Notes: generated from the letters alone by a model not told the origin. A stretch of DNA of 64,000 nucleotides from Stenotrophomonas maltophilia (GCF_001676385.1 NZ_LYVJ01000010.1:124001-188000); one strand, 5' to 3'. Positions 18,401-28,229 are shown, counted from the stretch's first letter. Numbers and translations: made by a program.

Positions 18401-19010
18401 GGCACGCCTGTTCCACCGCTTCGAACAGGCCGACGGCCCGCGCACGGCATCACGTTACGGCGGCAGCGGGCTGGGCCTGGCGATCTGCCAGGAGCTGGCC
18501 GTGGCCATGAATGGCCGGATCGAGGTGGACAGCCAGCTGGGCAAGGGCGCGCGCTTCCGGGTGTGGTTGCCCCTGCCATGGACGCGGCAGGCCACGAGCG
18601 CGCCAGGCGAGGCGACCCTGTTGCCGGTGCTGCCGCCCCTGCGCATCCTGCTGGTCGAAGACGATGCGACGGTGGCCGAGGTCATTGGCGGGCTGCTGCG
18701 CAGCCGGGGCCATGAGGTCGTGCATGTCCTGCACGGCCTGGGTGCGCTCTCGGAGATCGCTACCCACGGCTTCGACGCAGGCCTGCTCGACCTCGACCTG
18801 CCGGCAATGGATGGCACCTCCATCGCCCGCCAGCTGCGCACGATGGGGTACGAGCTTCCGCTGGTCGCGGTCACCGCGCGCTCCGATGCCTATGCCGAGA
18901 CGCAGGTGCTGGCCGCCGGATTCGACGGTTTCCTGCGCAAGCCGGTGACCGGCGACATGCTGGTGGCAGCGATTGCACAGGCCCACGCGAAACGCCAGTC
19001 GCGCCATTGA
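15468..19010 (+). CDS. Hybrid sensor histidine kinase with beta-propeller sensor (copy 1)
   Basis: The 1180-residue protein carries, in order: a signal/anchor (about 1-27), a periplasmic propeller of Reg_prop-type repeats (W-(I/V)-G-x-x-GL motifs, about 40-660), a Y_Y_Y domain (about 690-755), one transmembrane helix (about 765-787), a HisKA domain with phosphorylated H822 in [11 protein letters not shown], a HATPase_c with N, G1 and G2 boxes ([25 protein letters not shown]), and a C-terminal receiver with D1108 in [11 protein letters not shown]. No output domain follows, so a phosphotransfer protein elsewhere is expected. Ligand unknown; Bacteroides relatives sense oligosaccharides. Confidence 0.93.
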   Translation: MTIGWRLGCRCIWAGLLLLAAAAAAASVDMAETPRLRRFGAAEGMPSRTVLALAEDRQGHVWAATDGGLVRYDGAGLRVWEHDPQQPGSLPGNEIETLLVDPLDRVWVGINGKGLARLDADRARFRTFDAFNGVHMGEVWTLAYTDDALWIGTSARGVCRLDEDGSLRFFRHDPARPGGLPSNTIFSSLVDTKGRLWIGTEAGVARWNGQGFEPVAPRELGQLSVLRLSRDPDGSIWVGSQNDGLYRVDPEDRVSRPRWADSARLRSALVLADRQGGYWVGMSEGLLRGDASALRRLDGDRGSGFLTAHSGVLDLLQDHEGGLWVALLTQGLAYLPPDWRRFSIWNQLDGKPLDSQYLLSAASDGRNYYVGSAHGVYQLDAQGTLRLLASEREIGNGAVWSVLPRPGGRLWLGRAGRLSVYDPATRALNDWHLDGGADLRQRIDLMRQAPDGTVWLSVMNLGLQQRNADGRLLRSYPLDDFHEATDAPVEQIRFDALGKPWIVGNMGVWREQAGRFEAIPGVSRGPIFDLAWIDPQQLWLARQGAFERYQWNGTSLHLVQRIDGSAGVPPVSMGGLALADDGRLWATTPRGLLRWDPGARRLQQFNERNGLPDAEFTGRPPAVNADGRVLAVAQSGLVAFDVNAADVVLPPSSLVITDVRVRREDARGWQPLPITGTLLLGPDDRDLQINARLLSYANPQGNRYRFRVQGYDQDWVEQGSDGQRTLSRLPTGRYVIEVQAATANGTWTPAQTLHAKVLPPWWRSGMAIFGYLLIGSLLLLTLAWSIRARLRRRQQWQLTVHKQRLAEQASQAKSRFLATLGHEVRTPMTGVLGMSELLLATPLDPVQRSYAGSIQQAGSHLLRLVNDALDLARIEAGRLELDLRPFDLVGLLDQVQSLMQPMAAQRHLDFQRGDDPPGPVSVSGDEMRVRQILLNLLGNAIKFTERGHVGLAVQLDEKGAGLCFEVHDSGPGISAEQQARLFHRFEQADGPRTASRYGGSGLGLAICQELAVAMNGRIEVDSQLGKGARFRVWLPLPWTRQATSAPGEATLLPVLPPLRILLVEDDATVAEVIGGLLRSRGHEVVHVLHGLGALSEIATHGFDAGLLDLDLPAMDGTSIARQLRTMGYELPLVAVTARSDAYAETQVLAAGFDGFLRKPVTGDMLVAAIAQAHAKRQSRH

Positions 19011-19104
19011 ATGCGTCGGTGCGCGGCGTGAACGGGCTGACTTTCGGTTTACCATGCCGACGCTCGCAGCGCGGGCACCATCAGGCAGCGTGAGGAGGCA
19101 ATCG

Positions 19105-22100
19105 GTGACGTATCTGAGGGCGGCGATGGTGCTGCTGGTCCTCCTGTGCTGCCTGCCACCTGCTGCAGCGCAGCCGGTGCCTCCCAGCCCCCGGCAGGTG
19201 ACGGTGTTCGACGGATTGCCGTCCAACACGGTCAACCGCATGGCCGAGGACCGCTACGGCTACCTGTGGATCGCCACCAACGACGGCCTGGCCCGCTATG
19301 ACGGGCGCAATTACCGGATCTGGCGCTCGGAGGACGGGTTGCGCGACAACCGCATCTGGACGGTGCTGGTCGATGCCCGCAACCAGCTGTGGATCGGCAC
19401 CGAGAACGCCGGGCTGGTGCGGATGTCGGCCGACCGCCGCCAGCTGCACTTCTACGACCGCAGCAGCCAACCGCTGATGGGCTCCAACACCGTGTGGAGC
19501 CTGGCGGCCACGCCGGACGGCTCGGTCTGGTTCGGTACGCACGAAGGTGGCCTGTACCGGCTGGACAGCCAGGATCGATTGCAGCGCTTCCTGCCGGAGG
19601 CCAACAATCCGCGCAGCCTGCCGGCGGCATCGGTGCCCTACCTGGCGACGCTGGCCGATGGCAGCCTGTGGATCGGCACCAAGCACGGTGTCGCGCGCTG
19701 GACCGGGACCGATTTCGAGCGCATCGGTGAGGGCCTCATCCCCAGCGAGCTGATCAATGGCCTGACTGCCGAGCCTGACGGCAGCCTGTGGATCAGCACC
19801 ATGGCCGGTGCCACGGTGCGTCGCCCCGACGGCCGATTCGAAGCCCCGCCGTGGGCGCTGCCGGAGGGCGAGCAGATCCTGGGCATGATGCTGCGTGACG
19901 AGCAGGGCGGTTATTGGCTGGACACCCGGACCGGCCTGGGCCGGGCGGTCAATGGCCAGTACCAGGCCGTGCCGCTGTACAGCGCGGTGGCGCGTGGCCC
20001 GGTACGGCCGAACTGGACCGGCGCCTACGAGGATCGTGAAGGAGGGATCTGGCTGGCCAGCACCAATGCCGGCCTCTGGCACCTGTTGCCACGCTGGTGG
20101 CAGTTCTCGGTGCTGTCGCGACTGGAGGATGACCCCGGTTCGCTGCGTAATGCCTTCGTGCTGGGCACCAGCCCGTCGAGCAGTGGCGGCGTCTGGACCG
20201 TCGGCAGCCACGGCGCGTTGGACCGCTTCGACCCGAAGACCGGCCGCATCGAACAGCATCGCACCTGGGTCAATGGCATGCACTGGCTGACGTCGGTGCG
20301 CGAGGATCGGCGCGGCCAGGTCTGGATCGGTTCGAATGATGCACTGCTGCGCTACGACCCGAAGCGGCGCGACCTGCGCCGCTGGGGCCGTGATGCCGGC
20401 GCCGACGCGACCATGGAGGGCGTCATCGAATCGATGATGACCTGCGATGGCGACAGCCTCTGGCTGATGTTGCCGTCCGGCCTGCAGCAGCGCGACCTGG
20501 ACGGGCGCCTGCGTCGCCAACTGGACAATGGCCAGCGCGGATTGCAGCAGGGCCAGCTCAATCTTGATGTCGAATGCGGGCCGCAGGACCACATCTGGCT
20601 GGCCAGCAGCCGTGGCCTGCTGCAGTGGCTGCCGGAAAGCGAACGCTTCCAGCCGGTGCCCGGCGCGCCTGCCACGGCCATCCATGCGATGCACGTCGGC
20701 AGCAACGGCGAGGTCTGGCTGTCCGAGGATGGCCGCCTGTCGAGATACCACTGGAGCCAGGGCCGTCTGGAGCGGCAGGCAGTGGTCGGTGCCGAGCAGG
20801 GCTATCCGGCGATCTCCGCGACCAGCCTGGTGGTCGATGCGCAGGGCGTGGCCTGGGCCACCAGCGCGCGCGGCCTGGTGCGGGTCGGGGCCGATGGCCA
20901 AAGCGTGCGCCTGTATGGCGTGCACGACGGCCTGCCGAGCCAGGAGTTCCGCGAGCACACCCTGGTGATGTCCAAGGATGGCTACCTGGTGGCGGGGACG
21001 CCGGCAGGCGTTGTGGTGTTCGACCCGGAGCAGGTGCGGCCATCCTTGCGGCGCGCGCCCCTGGTGATCGAGCGGGTCGAGGTGCGCCGCAACGAGCAGG
21101 TGCTGGACCTGACCCACGACACGCCATTGCAGATCGCCGATGGCGACCGCGACCTGCGCATCGTGGCGCGCCTGCTGTCGTTCGCCGATTCGGCGTCCAA
21201 CACCTACCGCTACCGGCTGGCCGGCTATGACCCGGACTGGGTGGAAGTGGGGCCGGCAGGTGAGCGCCTGTTCTCGCGGCTGCCACCGGGCAGCTATCGG
21301 CTGGAAGTGCAGGCCCGTTCGGCCGACCACGTCTGGTCGCGGGTGCAGGGCCTGGAGTTCCGCGTGCAGCCGCCGTGGTGGCGCAGCCTGTCCGGCCTGC
21401 TGGTGCTGGCCTCGTTCGCGCTGCTGCTGACCAGTTGGTTCGCCTGGCTGTACCGCCGCCGCCTGCAGCGCCGGCATGCCTACCAGCTGGCACTGCACAA
21501 GCAGGAGCTGGCCGAACAGGCTTCGGCGGCCAAGACCCGCTTCCTGGCCAACCTCGGCCATGAGATCCGTACGCCGATGACGGGGGTGCTGGGCATGAGC
21601 GAACTGCTGCTGGCCTCGCCGCTGGACCCCCAGCAGCGCGGCTACACGCAGTCGATCCGGCATGCAGGCGAGCACCTGCTGCACCTGGTCAACGATGCGC
21701 TGGACCTGGCACGTATCGAGTCGGGACGGCTGGAGCTGCAGTCCAAGCCGTTCATGCTGGGCAGCCTGCTGCAGGACCTGTCCGCGTTGATGGGACCGCT
21801 GGCTGCCCAGAAGGGCCTGCGCTTCATCCTCGACAACCAGTTGCCGCCAGGGCTGCAGGCCACCGGCGACGCGATGCGGGTGCGCCAGATCCTGCTCAAC
21901 CTGCTGTCGAACGCGGTCAAGTTCACCAGCCGCGGCACGGTCACCCTGCACGCCCGCAGCGATACCGGGCTTCGCTCGCTGCGCTTCGAAGTGCGTGACA
22001 CTGGCCCGGGCATCAGCCAGGAGCAGCAGCTGCGCCTGTTCCGCCGCTTCGAGCAGGCCGACGGTGCGCGCACGGCGGCGCAGTATGGTGGCAGCGGCCT

Positions 22101-22632
22101 GGGCCTAGCGATCTGCCGTGAACTGGCGCAGGCGATGCACGGCCGTATCCAGGTGGAGAGCCAGCTCGGCCGTGGCACCTGCTTCGGCGTGATCCTGCCG
22201 CTGCCACTGAGAATCGATGACCATGCCGGAGCGGAGGTTGACGCGCGTCGTGACGATGCTGCCAACCTGCCGCCGCTGCGCGTATTGCTGGTCGAGGACG
22301 ACACCACCGTGGCCGATGTGATGCGCGGCCTGTTGAGCGCACGCGGCCATGAGGTGGTGCATGCCGGCCATGCGCTGGCGGCGCTGCGCGAGGTCAGTGC
22401 CGCTGATTTCGACGTCGGCCTGCTGGACCTGGACCTGCCGGGCCTGAGCGGTTTCGAGCTGGCCCAGCACCTGCGCAACCAGGGCTACATGCTGCCGCTG
22501 CTGGCGGTGACGGCGCGGACCGATCCTGACCTGCAGCAGCAGGTGGAAGCGGCCGGTATCGGGGGGTTCCTGCGCAAGCCGGTGACCGGCGAGCTGCTGG
22601 TGGAAGCGATTGCCAGGGTGATGGGCAGGTAG
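19105..22632 (+). CDS. Hybrid sensor histidine kinase with beta-propeller sensor (copy 2)
   Basis: This 1175-residue paralogue of the preceding gene has the same order of domains: signal peptide (about 1-21), Reg_prop propeller, Y_Y_Y, one transmembrane helix, HisKA (H819 in LGHEIRTPMTG), HATPase_c ([25 protein letters not shown]) and receiver (D1108 in LLDLDLPGLSG). The start is GTG at 19105 with a strong GAGGAGG at 19092-19098; an upstream in-frame ATG would run back into the previous gene. Only 94 bases separate the two genes, so they look like a tandem duplication and are probably cotranscribed. The TAG stop lies in a GGTAGGG at the edge of the repeat region. Confidence 0.93.
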   Translation: MTYLRAAMVLLVLLCCLPPAAAQPVPPSPRQVTVFDGLPSNTVNRMAEDRYGYLWIATNDGLARYDGRNYRIWRSEDGLRDNRIWTVLVDARNQLWIGTENAGLVRMSADRRQLHFYDRSSQPLMGSNTVWSLAATPDGSVWFGTHEGGLYRLDSQDRLQRFLPEANNPRSLPAASVPYLATLADGSLWIGTKHGVARWTGTDFERIGEGLIPSELINGLTAEPDGSLWISTMAGATVRRPDGRFEAPPWALPEGEQILGMMLRDEQGGYWLDTRTGLGRAVNGQYQAVPLYSAVARGPVRPNWTGAYEDREGGIWLASTNAGLWHLLPRWWQFSVLSRLEDDPGSLRNAFVLGTSPSSSGGVWTVGSHGALDRFDPKTGRIEQHRTWVNGMHWLTSVREDRRGQVWIGSNDALLRYDPKRRDLRRWGRDAGADATMEGVIESMMTCDGDSLWLMLPSGLQQRDLDGRLRRQLDNGQRGLQQGQLNLDVECGPQDHIWLASSRGLLQWLPESERFQPVPGAPATAIHAMHVGSNGEVWLSEDGRLSRYHWSQGRLERQAVVGAEQGYPAISATSLVVDAQGVAWATSARGLVRVGADGQSVRLYGVHDGLPSQEFREHTLVMSKDGYLVAGTPAGVVVFDPEQVRPSLRRAPLVIERVEVRRNEQVLDLTHDTPLQIADGDRDLRIVARLLSFADSASNTYRYRLAGYDPDWVEVGPAGERLFSRLPPGSYRLEVQARSADHVWSRVQGLEFRVQPPWWRSLSGLLVLASFALLLTSWFAWLYRRRLQRRHAYQLALHKQELAEQASAAKTRFLANLGHEIRTPMTGVLGMSELLLASPLDPQQRGYTQSIRHAGEHLLHLVNDALDLARIESGRLELQSKPFMLGSLLQDLSALMGPLAAQKGLRFILDNQLPPGLQATGDAMRVRQILLNLLSNAVKFTSRGTVTLHARSDTGLRSLRFEVRDTGPGISQEQQLRLFRRFEQADGARTAAQYGGSGLGLAICRELAQAMHGRIQVESQLGRGTCFGVILPLPLRIDDHAGAEVDARRDDAANLPPLRVLLVEDDTTVADVMRGLLSARGHEVVHAGHALAALREVSAADFDVGLLDLDLPGLSGFELAQHLRNQGYMLPLLAVTARTDPDLQQQVEAAGIGGFLRKPVTGELLVEAIARVMGR

Positions 22633-23009
22633 GGTTTGTTGCAGGGCTTGCAGCCCTGCACTTGCAGAATCAACGTCAACGTCAACGTCAACGTCAAAAG
22701 CCTGCATTCCGTGGGATGGCGGGGTGGGTCCGGTTGCGGGGGACGCTGCAGGTCCCCCTCCGCGGCCCGGCCCAGCCGCTGGCGGCTGGGTGTTCGGGCG
22801 CTTGCGAAGCAGTGCTTCGCAAGCAAAGCGCCCTCACCCATGTAAGCTCGGTCGCCGCTTGCTCGTGTGCGCAGTCCTGCGCACACGGCAAGACCGGGGT
22901 TGCGCGTCCTGCCCAACCTGCCCGAGGCATGCCTCGGGCCCATGCGGCTCACGCCGCCGCAACCGGACCCACCCCGCCTTCGACAGTTTTCCGCGATTTG
23001 TCGGAGCAC

Positions 23010-23048
23010 GGGGTCGGATCCCGTTGCTGCGCAACGGGCTCTGACCCC
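23010..23048. repeat. GGGGTCNGATCCC-type palindrome
   Basis: A 17-bp imperfect stem around a four-base loop, with ends GGGGTC and GACCCC. It has the same ends and general sequence as the palindrome at 54627-54665, so the two look like members of one repeat family. Confidence 0.7.
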
Positions 23049-23076
23049 CAATCTGGAATTCGATATCTGACAGATG

Positions 23077-23099
23077 TGTCGACCAAGGTCGACACCTAC
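23077..23099 (-). repeat. GTAG-headed CGACCTTGGTCG palindrome
   Basis: The perfect 18-base palindrome 23077-23094 (TGTCGACC core) is followed by CCTACC, which reads GGTAG on the minus strand. It is the same design as the GTAG-GCCAACCTTGGTTGGC elements elsewhere in the window. Confidence 0.6.
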
Positions 23100-23343
23100 C
23101 AAAAACCGCGTGTTCCAACAGTCGCGGTTACCCACAGCCGCGTGAACCTGTCAGAGGTGGGGCGGTGTGGGATTGCGGGACCGTTGGCGCCATGGATGGC
23201 GCCATCGAGCCCCCATGGACGGGTTTACGGCGTGTCCTGCAAGCCCACACCGCCCCGCCAACCCACGGAATGCTCACTGTTGGTGTTGCTGTTGCTTCGG
23301 CTTCGGCCTCTGCAGGTGCAGGGCGCAGCCCTGCCGAACCCCC

Positions 23344-24753
23344 TCACTCCGCGACGTGCTCGACCTGTCGCGGTTCGGGCCGGGTATCCGGCAGCTGCCA
23401 GAAGATCATCGTCGAGGTCAGGGTAATCGCACCCACGCACAGGAACGTGGCATGCAGTGCGGAGGTCGCGCTGTGGCTGTCGAGGTGGTTGCCGAATGCG
23501 GCGAGCAGGCTGCCCGCGGCCGCGGCACCAAAGCCGGCTGCGAGCATCATCACCATCGACAGCAGGCTGTTGCCGGAACTGGCGAATTCGCGGTCCAGAT
23601 CGCGCAGGGTGACAGTGTTCATCACGGTGAACTGCAACGAGTTGACCGCGCCGAAGAATGCCAGCTGCAGCAGGCGCCAGGCCAGGTGCTGGCCGGGTGT
23701 CATCAGGATGAAGCTGGCCATTGCCAGGCCCACCAGCACGGTGTTGACCATCAGCACGCGGCGATAGCCATAGCGCTCGACCAGCTTGACCGCCAGCTTC
23801 TTCGACACCATGCCGGCCGCCGCCACGGGCACCATCATCAGGCCGGCGTTCATCGGGCCGAGGCCGAGGCCCACCTGCAGCAGCAGCGGGATCAGCATCG
23901 GCATGGCGCTGCTGCCGATGCGCGAGAACAGGTTGCCGAGGATGCCGATGCGGTAGCTGGGCACGCGGAACAGCGCGAGCGAGAACAACGGTGCGGTGGA
24001 GTTGGCGGCGTGCAGCCAGTAGCCCACCAGCGCCGCCAGGCCGGCCACGGTCATCAGCATCACCAGCGCGTGTGGCGTGCCGAGCCCGGAGATGCCGTCC
24101 AGCGCCAGCGACAGCACAACCATCGCGAAGGCCAGCATGAGGTAGCCGCGCAGGTCGAAACGGGTCCGGTGGCTGGCGTAGTGGTCGGGCATGATCTTCA
24201 TCGCGGCGACGAATCCGATCACGCCGATCGGCAGGTTGATCAGGAACACCCAGTGCCACGAGGCAATCTCGACCAGCCAGCCGCCCAGGGTCGGGCCGAT
24301 CAACGGGCCGACCAGGGCCGGGATGGCGATGAAGCTCATCGCGCGCAGGAAATCCTCGCGCGGCACGGAGCGCATCACTGCCAGGCGGCCAACCGGCAGC
24401 AGCATGGCGCCACCAATGCCCTGCAGCACGCGCGCACCGACCAGCTGGTGCAGGTGCTGTGCCAGTGCGCAGGCCAGCGAGCCGAGGGTGAACAGGATGA
24501 TGGCCACCAGGAACGTGCGGCGGGTGCCGTAGCGGTCGGCAATCCAGCCGGAGGCCGGGATGAAGGTGGCCACCGCCAGCGCGTAGCTGAACACCACCGA
24601 CTGCATCTGCAGCGGGCTCTCGCCCAGGCTGGCCGCCATCGCCGGCAACGCCGTATTGACGATGGTCGAGTCCAGCATCTGCATGAAGATCGCCAGGGAC
24701 ACCAGCCACAGCAAGGGGCGGTGGCGGTTGTACGTCGATGGCGATGGGGACAT
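23344..24753 (-). CDS. mdtD: MdtD-like DHA2-family multidrug exporter (MFS)
   Basis: About 469 residues with 12-14 predicted membrane helices. Diagnostic blocks include FMQMLDSTIVNTALPAMAASL, motif A GWIADRYGTRRTF, motif C-like GPLIGPTLGGWLVE and the late ASSGNSLLSM segment, all very close to E. coli MdtD as I recall it. It should export drugs or metabolites with proton exchange at the inner membrane. No MdtABC or BaeSR genes are nearby, so it is uncoupled from that operon here. The start at 24753 (MSPSPSTYN) is chosen by family length; in-frame ATGs at 24774 and 24786 are possible. Confidence 0.85.
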   Translation of the reverse strand: MSPSPSTYNRHRPLLWLVSLAIFMQMLDSTIVNTALPAMAASLGESPLQMQSVVFSYALAVATFIPASGWIADRYGTRRTFLVAIILFTLGSLACALAQHLHQLVGARVLQGIGGAMLLPVGRLAVMRSVPREDFLRAMSFIAIPALVGPLIGPTLGGWLVEIASWHWVFLINLPIGVIGFVAAMKIMPDHYASHRTRFDLRGYLMLAFAMVVLSLALDGISGLGTPHALVMLMTVAGLAALVGYWLHAANSTAPLFSLALFRVPSYRIGILGNLFSRIGSSAMPMLIPLLLQVGLGLGPMNAGLMMVPVAAAGMVSKKLAVKLVERYGYRRVLMVNTVLVGLAMASFILMTPGQHLAWRLLQLAFFGAVNSLQFTVMNTVTLRDLDREFASSGNSLLSMVMMLAAGFGAAAAGSLLAAFGNHLDSHSATSALHATFLCVGAITLTSTMIFWQLPDTRPEPRQVEHVAE

Positions 24754-24845
24754 GGCGTGCGGCCGGTGCAGCATGGGGGACGCCATGATCGCGCAATGCG
24801 GGTCACGGCGCGATCAACATCGCGCCGCAACTGCATGGGTGAGGC

Positions 24846-25928
24846 TCAGCGTTGGCTGTGCGCGTGCACTGCGTCGACCAGGACCTGCACGTGCGCCGGA
24901 TCCATGTCCGGCGACATGCCATGGCCGAGGTTGAATACATGGCCCTCGCGCGAGCCGCCGTTGCCAGCCGCATAGGTATCGAGCACGCGCGCTGCGGCCG
25001 CGGCGATCGCGTCCGGCGAGGCGTACAGCGTGGTCGGGTCGAGGTTGCCCTGCAGGGCGACACGGCCACCGGTGCGGCGCATCGCTTCGTCCAGGTCCAG
25101 CGTCCAGTCCAGGCCCAGCGCATCAGCGCCGGTCTGCGACAACGCTTCCAGGTGCAGGCCGGTGCCCTTGCCGAACAGGATCAGCGGGGTGCGCCCGCTG
25201 CCCTCGCCACGGTCCAGGCCTTCGGCGATGCGCTGCAGGTAGCGCAGCGAGAACTCGCGGTACATCGCCGGCGACAGCACGCCCCCCCAGGTGTCGAACA
25301 CCTGCAGGGCCTGCGCACCGGCCGCCCGCTGCGCGCCAAGGTAGGCGATCACCGCTTCGGTGGTGACCTCCAGCAGGCGGTGCAGGGCCCGCGGGTGGTT
25401 CAGCGCCATCGCCTTGATGCGTGCGAAATCCTTGCTGCCGCCGCCTTCCACCATGTAGCAGGCCAGCGTCCACGGGCTGCCGGAGAAGCCGATCAGCGGT
25501 ACCTGGCCGTCCAGCTCGCGGCGGATCAGGCGCACTGCGTCCATCACGTAGCCGAGGTCCTGTTCCATGTCCGGCACGGCGAGCCTGGCGATGGCGGCTT
25601 CATCGCGCACCGGGTGGCGGAACTTCGGGCCTTCGCCTTCGACGAAATACAGTTCCAGGCCCATCGCATCGGGAATGGTGAGGATGTCGGAGAACAGGAT
25701 CGCGGCGTCCAGCGGGAAGCGGCGCAGCGGCTGCAGGGTGACTTCACAGGCGATCTCCGGATTCTTGGCCATGGCCAGGAAGCTGCCGGCCCTGGCCCGG
25801 GTCGCGCGATATTCCGGCAGATAGCGCCCAGCCTGGCGCATCAGCCAGACGGGGGTGCAGTCCACCGGTTCGCGTCGCAGGGCGCGCAGCAGGCGATCGT
25901 TGCGGAGAGGGCTGGTCACGATGGGCAT
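24846..25928 (-). CDS. hemE: Uroporphyrinogen decarboxylase
   Basis: The 360-residue enzyme decarboxylates uroporphyrinogen III to coproporphyrinogen III in the haem pathway. Both family signatures are present: [16 protein letters not shown] at about residues 27-42 and [18 protein letters not shown] at about 147-164. Length matches the family (about 354). It lies 26 bases downstream of the small WGR gene, in the direction aroK-aroB-WGR-hemE. Confidence 0.97.
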   Translation of the reverse strand: MPIVTSPLRNDRLLRALRREPVDCTPVWLMRQAGRYLPEYRATRARAGSFLAMAKNPEIACEVTLQPLRRFPLDAAILFSDILTIPDAMGLELYFVEGEGPKFRHPVRDEAAIARLAVPDMEQDLGYVMDAVRLIRRELDGQVPLIGFSGSPWTLACYMVEGGGSKDFARIKAMALNHPRALHRLLEVTTEAVIAYLGAQRAAGAQALQVFDTWGGVLSPAMYREFSLRYLQRIAEGLDRGEGSGRTPLILFGKGTGLHLEALSQTGADALGLDWTLDLDEAMRRTGGRVALQGNLDPTTLYASPDAIAAAAARVLDTYAAGNGGSREGHVFNLGHGMSPDMDPAHVQVLVDAVHAHSQR

Positions 25929-25954
25929 TCCTTGGGCGAAAGTTGGCAGCGGCG

Positions 25955-26194
25955 TCAGTCGCCGCGCGAAAGGATCTGGAAGCCGCGATGCAGTTCGGCA
26001 TCGCGGGCCTTCTCGAAAGCATGGCGGGCTTCATCGGCCTGCAGGAACAGCTCGCGGCGCAGCTGCGAGCGGCCACCGACGCGACCGCTCTCGCGCAGCA
26101 GCTCCCAGCCGCCGAACAGGTCCGGTTGCAGGCTCAGGCGCAGGAAGCGCGGTGCCTGCGCACCGGCATCGGGATGTTGCAGGTAGACGTGCAT
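25955..26194 (-). CDS. Small WGR-domain protein
   Basis: This 79-residue protein starts [17 protein letters not shown] and contains the WGR-type core [14 protein letters not shown], then [20 protein letters not shown] domains bind nucleic acid in PARPs and occur as stand-alone bacterial proteins of unknown role. The frame runs ten codons further upstream, but the ATG at 26194 best fits the domain boundary. It lies between aroB (a SMAG repeat intervenes) and hemE. Confidence 0.75.
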   Translation of the reverse strand: MHVYLQHPDAGAQAPRFLRLSLQPDLFGGWELLRESGRVGGRSQLRRELFLQADEARHAFEKARDAELHRGFQILSRGD

Positions 26195-26230
26195 GGTGCC
26201 GATTGTAGCGCCCGGGGACGACACGGACCT

Positions 26231-26258
26231 GTAGAGCCGAGCATGGGCTCGGCTCTAC
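26231..26258. repeat. SMAG repeat monomer supplying the aroB stop
   Basis: A single 28-base GTAG-type palindrome. On the minus strand its terminal GTAG supplies the TAG stop of aroB (26255-26257). Confidence 0.9.
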
Positions 26259-27382
26259 AGCGGTGGTTTCCAGCCCGCGTCCAGCACCTTCAGCACCGCC
26301 GCTTCACCCACATCCGGCACGACCTCGGCGCGGCCGATACCCCGCCACAGCACCAGGCGCAGGCGGCCGGCCACGTTTTTCTTGTCCAGCCGCATCCGGC
26401 CGAGCAGGGCCTGCGGGTCCAGGCCGGCCGGGATCGTCACCGGCAGGCCCAGGCGTTCCAGCAGCGCCTGCAGGCGCACGCGGTCGGCATCGTCGGCCAG
26501 GCCCAGGTCGGTGGACAGCTTCGCCGCCAGCACCATGCCCACCGCCACCGCCTCGCCATGATTCAACGCATCGCGGCCGGGGGCCGAGTAGCCCTGTTCG
26601 GTCTCGATGGCATGGCCGAAGGTGTGGCCGAGGTTGAGCAGGGCACGCTCGCCCTTCTCGAACGGGTCACGCTCGACGATGGCGGCCTTGTGCCGGCAAC
26701 TGCGCGCGATGGCCTCGGCCAGCACTGCATCCTCGCCTGCCAGCAGCGCATCGGCATGCTGCTGCAGCCATTCGAAGAACACCGCATCGCCCAGCGCGCC
26801 GTACTTCACCACCTCGGCCAGGCCGGCACGCACTTCGCGCGGCGGCAGGGTGGCCAGCACGCGGGTGTCGGCGATCACTGCACGCGGTGGATGGAAGGCG
26901 CCGACCAGGTTCTTGCCGGCCGGAATGTCGACCGCCGTCTTGCCGCCCACCGACGAATCAACCATCGCCAGCAGGGTGGTGGGCAGTTGCACGCAATCGA
27001 CGCCGCGCATCCAGCAGGCGGCGGCAAAACCGGCGAGATCGCCGACCACGCCGCCACCGAGTGCGAACACGCAGGCGTCGCGGGTGGCGCCGAGTGCGGC
27101 CAACGCGTCGATCGCACGGCCGAATTCGGCCAGGGTCTTGGACGCTTCGCCGGCGGCCAGCACGTGCTCGCCGACGATCAGGTCCGGGCGCGTGGCCAGC
27201 AGGGCCTGCTTCACGGCAGCCAGATAGCGCGGGGCGACTTCGCTGTCGCTGAGCAGCAGTACATGGCGGCCGCGCACATGCGAGGCCAGCGCGGCGCCGT
27301 CGGCCTGCGCACCGGCGCCGATGGTGATGGAGTAGGGGCGGTCGCCGCCAACGGCGACCCGCAGCAGGGCGGGGGAGGTCAT
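26255..27382 (-). CDS. aroB: 3-dehydroquinate synthase
   Basis: The 375-residue enzyme makes 3-dehydroquinate from DAHP, the second shikimate step. It is NAD- and metal-dependent, with the diagnostic blocks [34 protein letters not shown] and VGGKTAVD, and zinc-ligand region GHTFGHAIE. The start is the ATGA overlap with aroK at 27382. The protein ends PPL; its TAG stop lies inside a SMAG repeat. Confidence 0.96.
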   Translation of the reverse strand: MTSPALLRVAVGGDRPYSITIGAGAQADGAALASHVRGRHVLLLSDSEVAPRYLAAVKQALLATRPDLIVGEHVLAAGEASKTLAEFGRAIDALAALGATRDACVFALGGGVVGDLAGFAAACWMRGVDCVQLPTTLLAMVDSSVGGKTAVDIPAGKNLVGAFHPPRAVIADTRVLATLPPREVRAGLAEVVKYGALGDAVFFEWLQQHADALLAGEDAVLAEAIARSCRHKAAIVERDPFEKGERALLNLGHTFGHAIETEQGYSAPGRDALNHGEAVAVGMVLAAKLSTDLGLADDADRVRLQALLERLGLPVTIPAGLDPQALLGRMRLDKKNVAGRLRLVLWRGIGRAEVVPDVGEAAVLKVLDAGWKPPL

Positions 27383-27921
27383 GCGTTCAGGTCCTGGCGC
27401 TGCCACTGCGTGGCCAGCTTGACCACCAGCTGGGCGGTCGCATCGGCAGCGGTGTACGGGTCGGTATCAAGGGTGAGGTCGGCCACCTCGCGGTACAGCG
27501 GGTCGCGCTGTGCGGCCAGATCGTGCAGCACCTGCTCGCGGTCCGGACGCTGCAGCAGCGGCCGGCCCTTGTCGCGGGCCAGGCGCTCCAGCTGCGCGGC
27601 CACGCTGACACGCAGGTAGACCACGAAGCCGCGTTGGGCGATCAGTGCACGGTTGTCCGGATCCAGCACCGCGCCGCCGCCGGTGGAGACCAGTTGGCCG
27701 CAGCCTTCCAGCACGCGGGCCAGGGCCTGGCGTTCATGGTGGCGGAAGCCGGTTTCGCCGGAGTGCTCGAAAATGGCCGGGATGCTGGCGCCGGCGGCCT
27801 CGACGATGGCCTGGTCGACATCGACGAAGTCCAGCGTGAAGCGCTCGGCCAGGCGGCGGCCGATGCAGGTTTTGCCGGCGCCCATCGGGCCGATCAGGAT
27901 CAGGTTCGGAGCGGGATTCAT
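27379..27921 (-). CDS. aroK: Shikimate kinase
   Basis: The 180-residue P-loop kinase phosphorylates shikimate. It shows the Walker A motif [11 protein letters not shown] (about 10-20), the shikimate-binding DVD segment [15 protein letters not shown] and GGGAVLD. The start [12 protein letters not shown] at 27921 has AGAAGG upstream; an ATG six codons earlier is less likely. It is translationally coupled to aroB. Confidence 0.95.
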   Translation of the reverse strand: MNPAPNLILIGPMGAGKTCIGRRLAERFTLDFVDVDQAIVEAAGASIPAIFEHSGETGFRHHERQALARVLEGCGQLVSTGGGAVLDPDNRALIAQRGFVVYLRVSVAAQLERLARDKGRPLLQRPDREQVLHDLAAQRDPLYREVADLTLDTDPYTAADATAQLVVKLATQWQRQDLNA

Positions 27922-28019
27922 GCCTTCTGATGCTAACACCTCCGTGCCCTGGCCTTTACGTTCTTCACGTCAGGGTAGGCATTCCTGCGGGATTTCCCGC
28001 GCCAGCCGGAGTACAGGCC

Positions 28020-28223
28020 ATGACGGTCGCCAAGGTCATCGAAATCACTGCCTCCTCGCCGAAGAGCGTGGAGGATGCCGTGCGCAGCGGGCTGAAGAAG
28101 GTCTCCGAGACGGTCAAGGGCATCCAGGGCGCCTGGGTCAACGAGACCAAGGTGGTCACCAACGGCAGCGGCGAGATCACCGAATGGCGGGTCAACCTGC
28201 GGGTAACCTTCCTGGTGGAATAG
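28020..28223 (+). CDS. Dodecin-family flavin-binding protein
   Basis: The 67-residue product matches dodecin: KVIEITASSPKSVEDAVRSG at the start, then KGIQGAWVNETKV with the tryptophan that stacks on flavin, and a terminal WRVNLRVTFLVE strand. Dodecins assemble into dodecamers that store or buffer flavins and CoA. The ATG at 28020 is chosen because the longer frame adds unrelated residues. It is convergent with the P-loop kinase gene, six bases away. Confidence 0.92.
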   Translation: MTVAKVIEITASSPKSVEDAVRSGLKKVSETVKGIQGAWVNETKVVTNGSGEITEWRVNLRVTFLVE

Positions 28224-28229
28224 GCGCCT

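Larger units (their letters stand above)
22633..23343. repeat. Non-coding region with inverted composite repeats and palindromes
   Basis: This 711-base gap has no credible gene. Its two ends are the same composite element in opposite orientation: a GCAGGGC/GCCCTGC hairpin (22641-22659; 23318-23334), a short-period tandem tract (CAACGT x4 at 22671-22694; a GTTGCT/CTTCGG tract at about 23282-23309), and a 23-mer starting GCATTCCGTGGG (22704-22726; complement of 23251-23273, 21 of 23 matching). Inside lie a 22-23 bp inverted repeat (22718-22740 with 22956-22978), hairpins at 22801-22825 and 22864-22886, and an 18-bp perfect palindrome at 22921-22938. Confidence 0.75.

Noticed and set aside
19081-21951. 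A 956-codon minus-strand frame opposite the second hybrid kinase
   Set aside because: Same antisense pattern; no recognised motif and no ribosome binding site. Equivalent frames at 16266-18416 and 34511-37435 were rejected for the same reason.
22671-22694. CAACGT tandem run as a CRISPR-like array
   Set aside because: Units are six bases with no spacers and no cas genes nearby; it is a simple tandem repeat.
22662-23426. A 254-codon plus-strand frame across the repeat region
   Set aside because: It is made of translated repeat sequence (QRQRQRQ from the CAACGT tract) and palindromes, and has no domain.
23167-24975. A 602-codon plus-strand frame opposite the MFS gene
   Set aside because: It is the His/Gln/Arg-rich shadow of the mdtD-like gene on the other strand.
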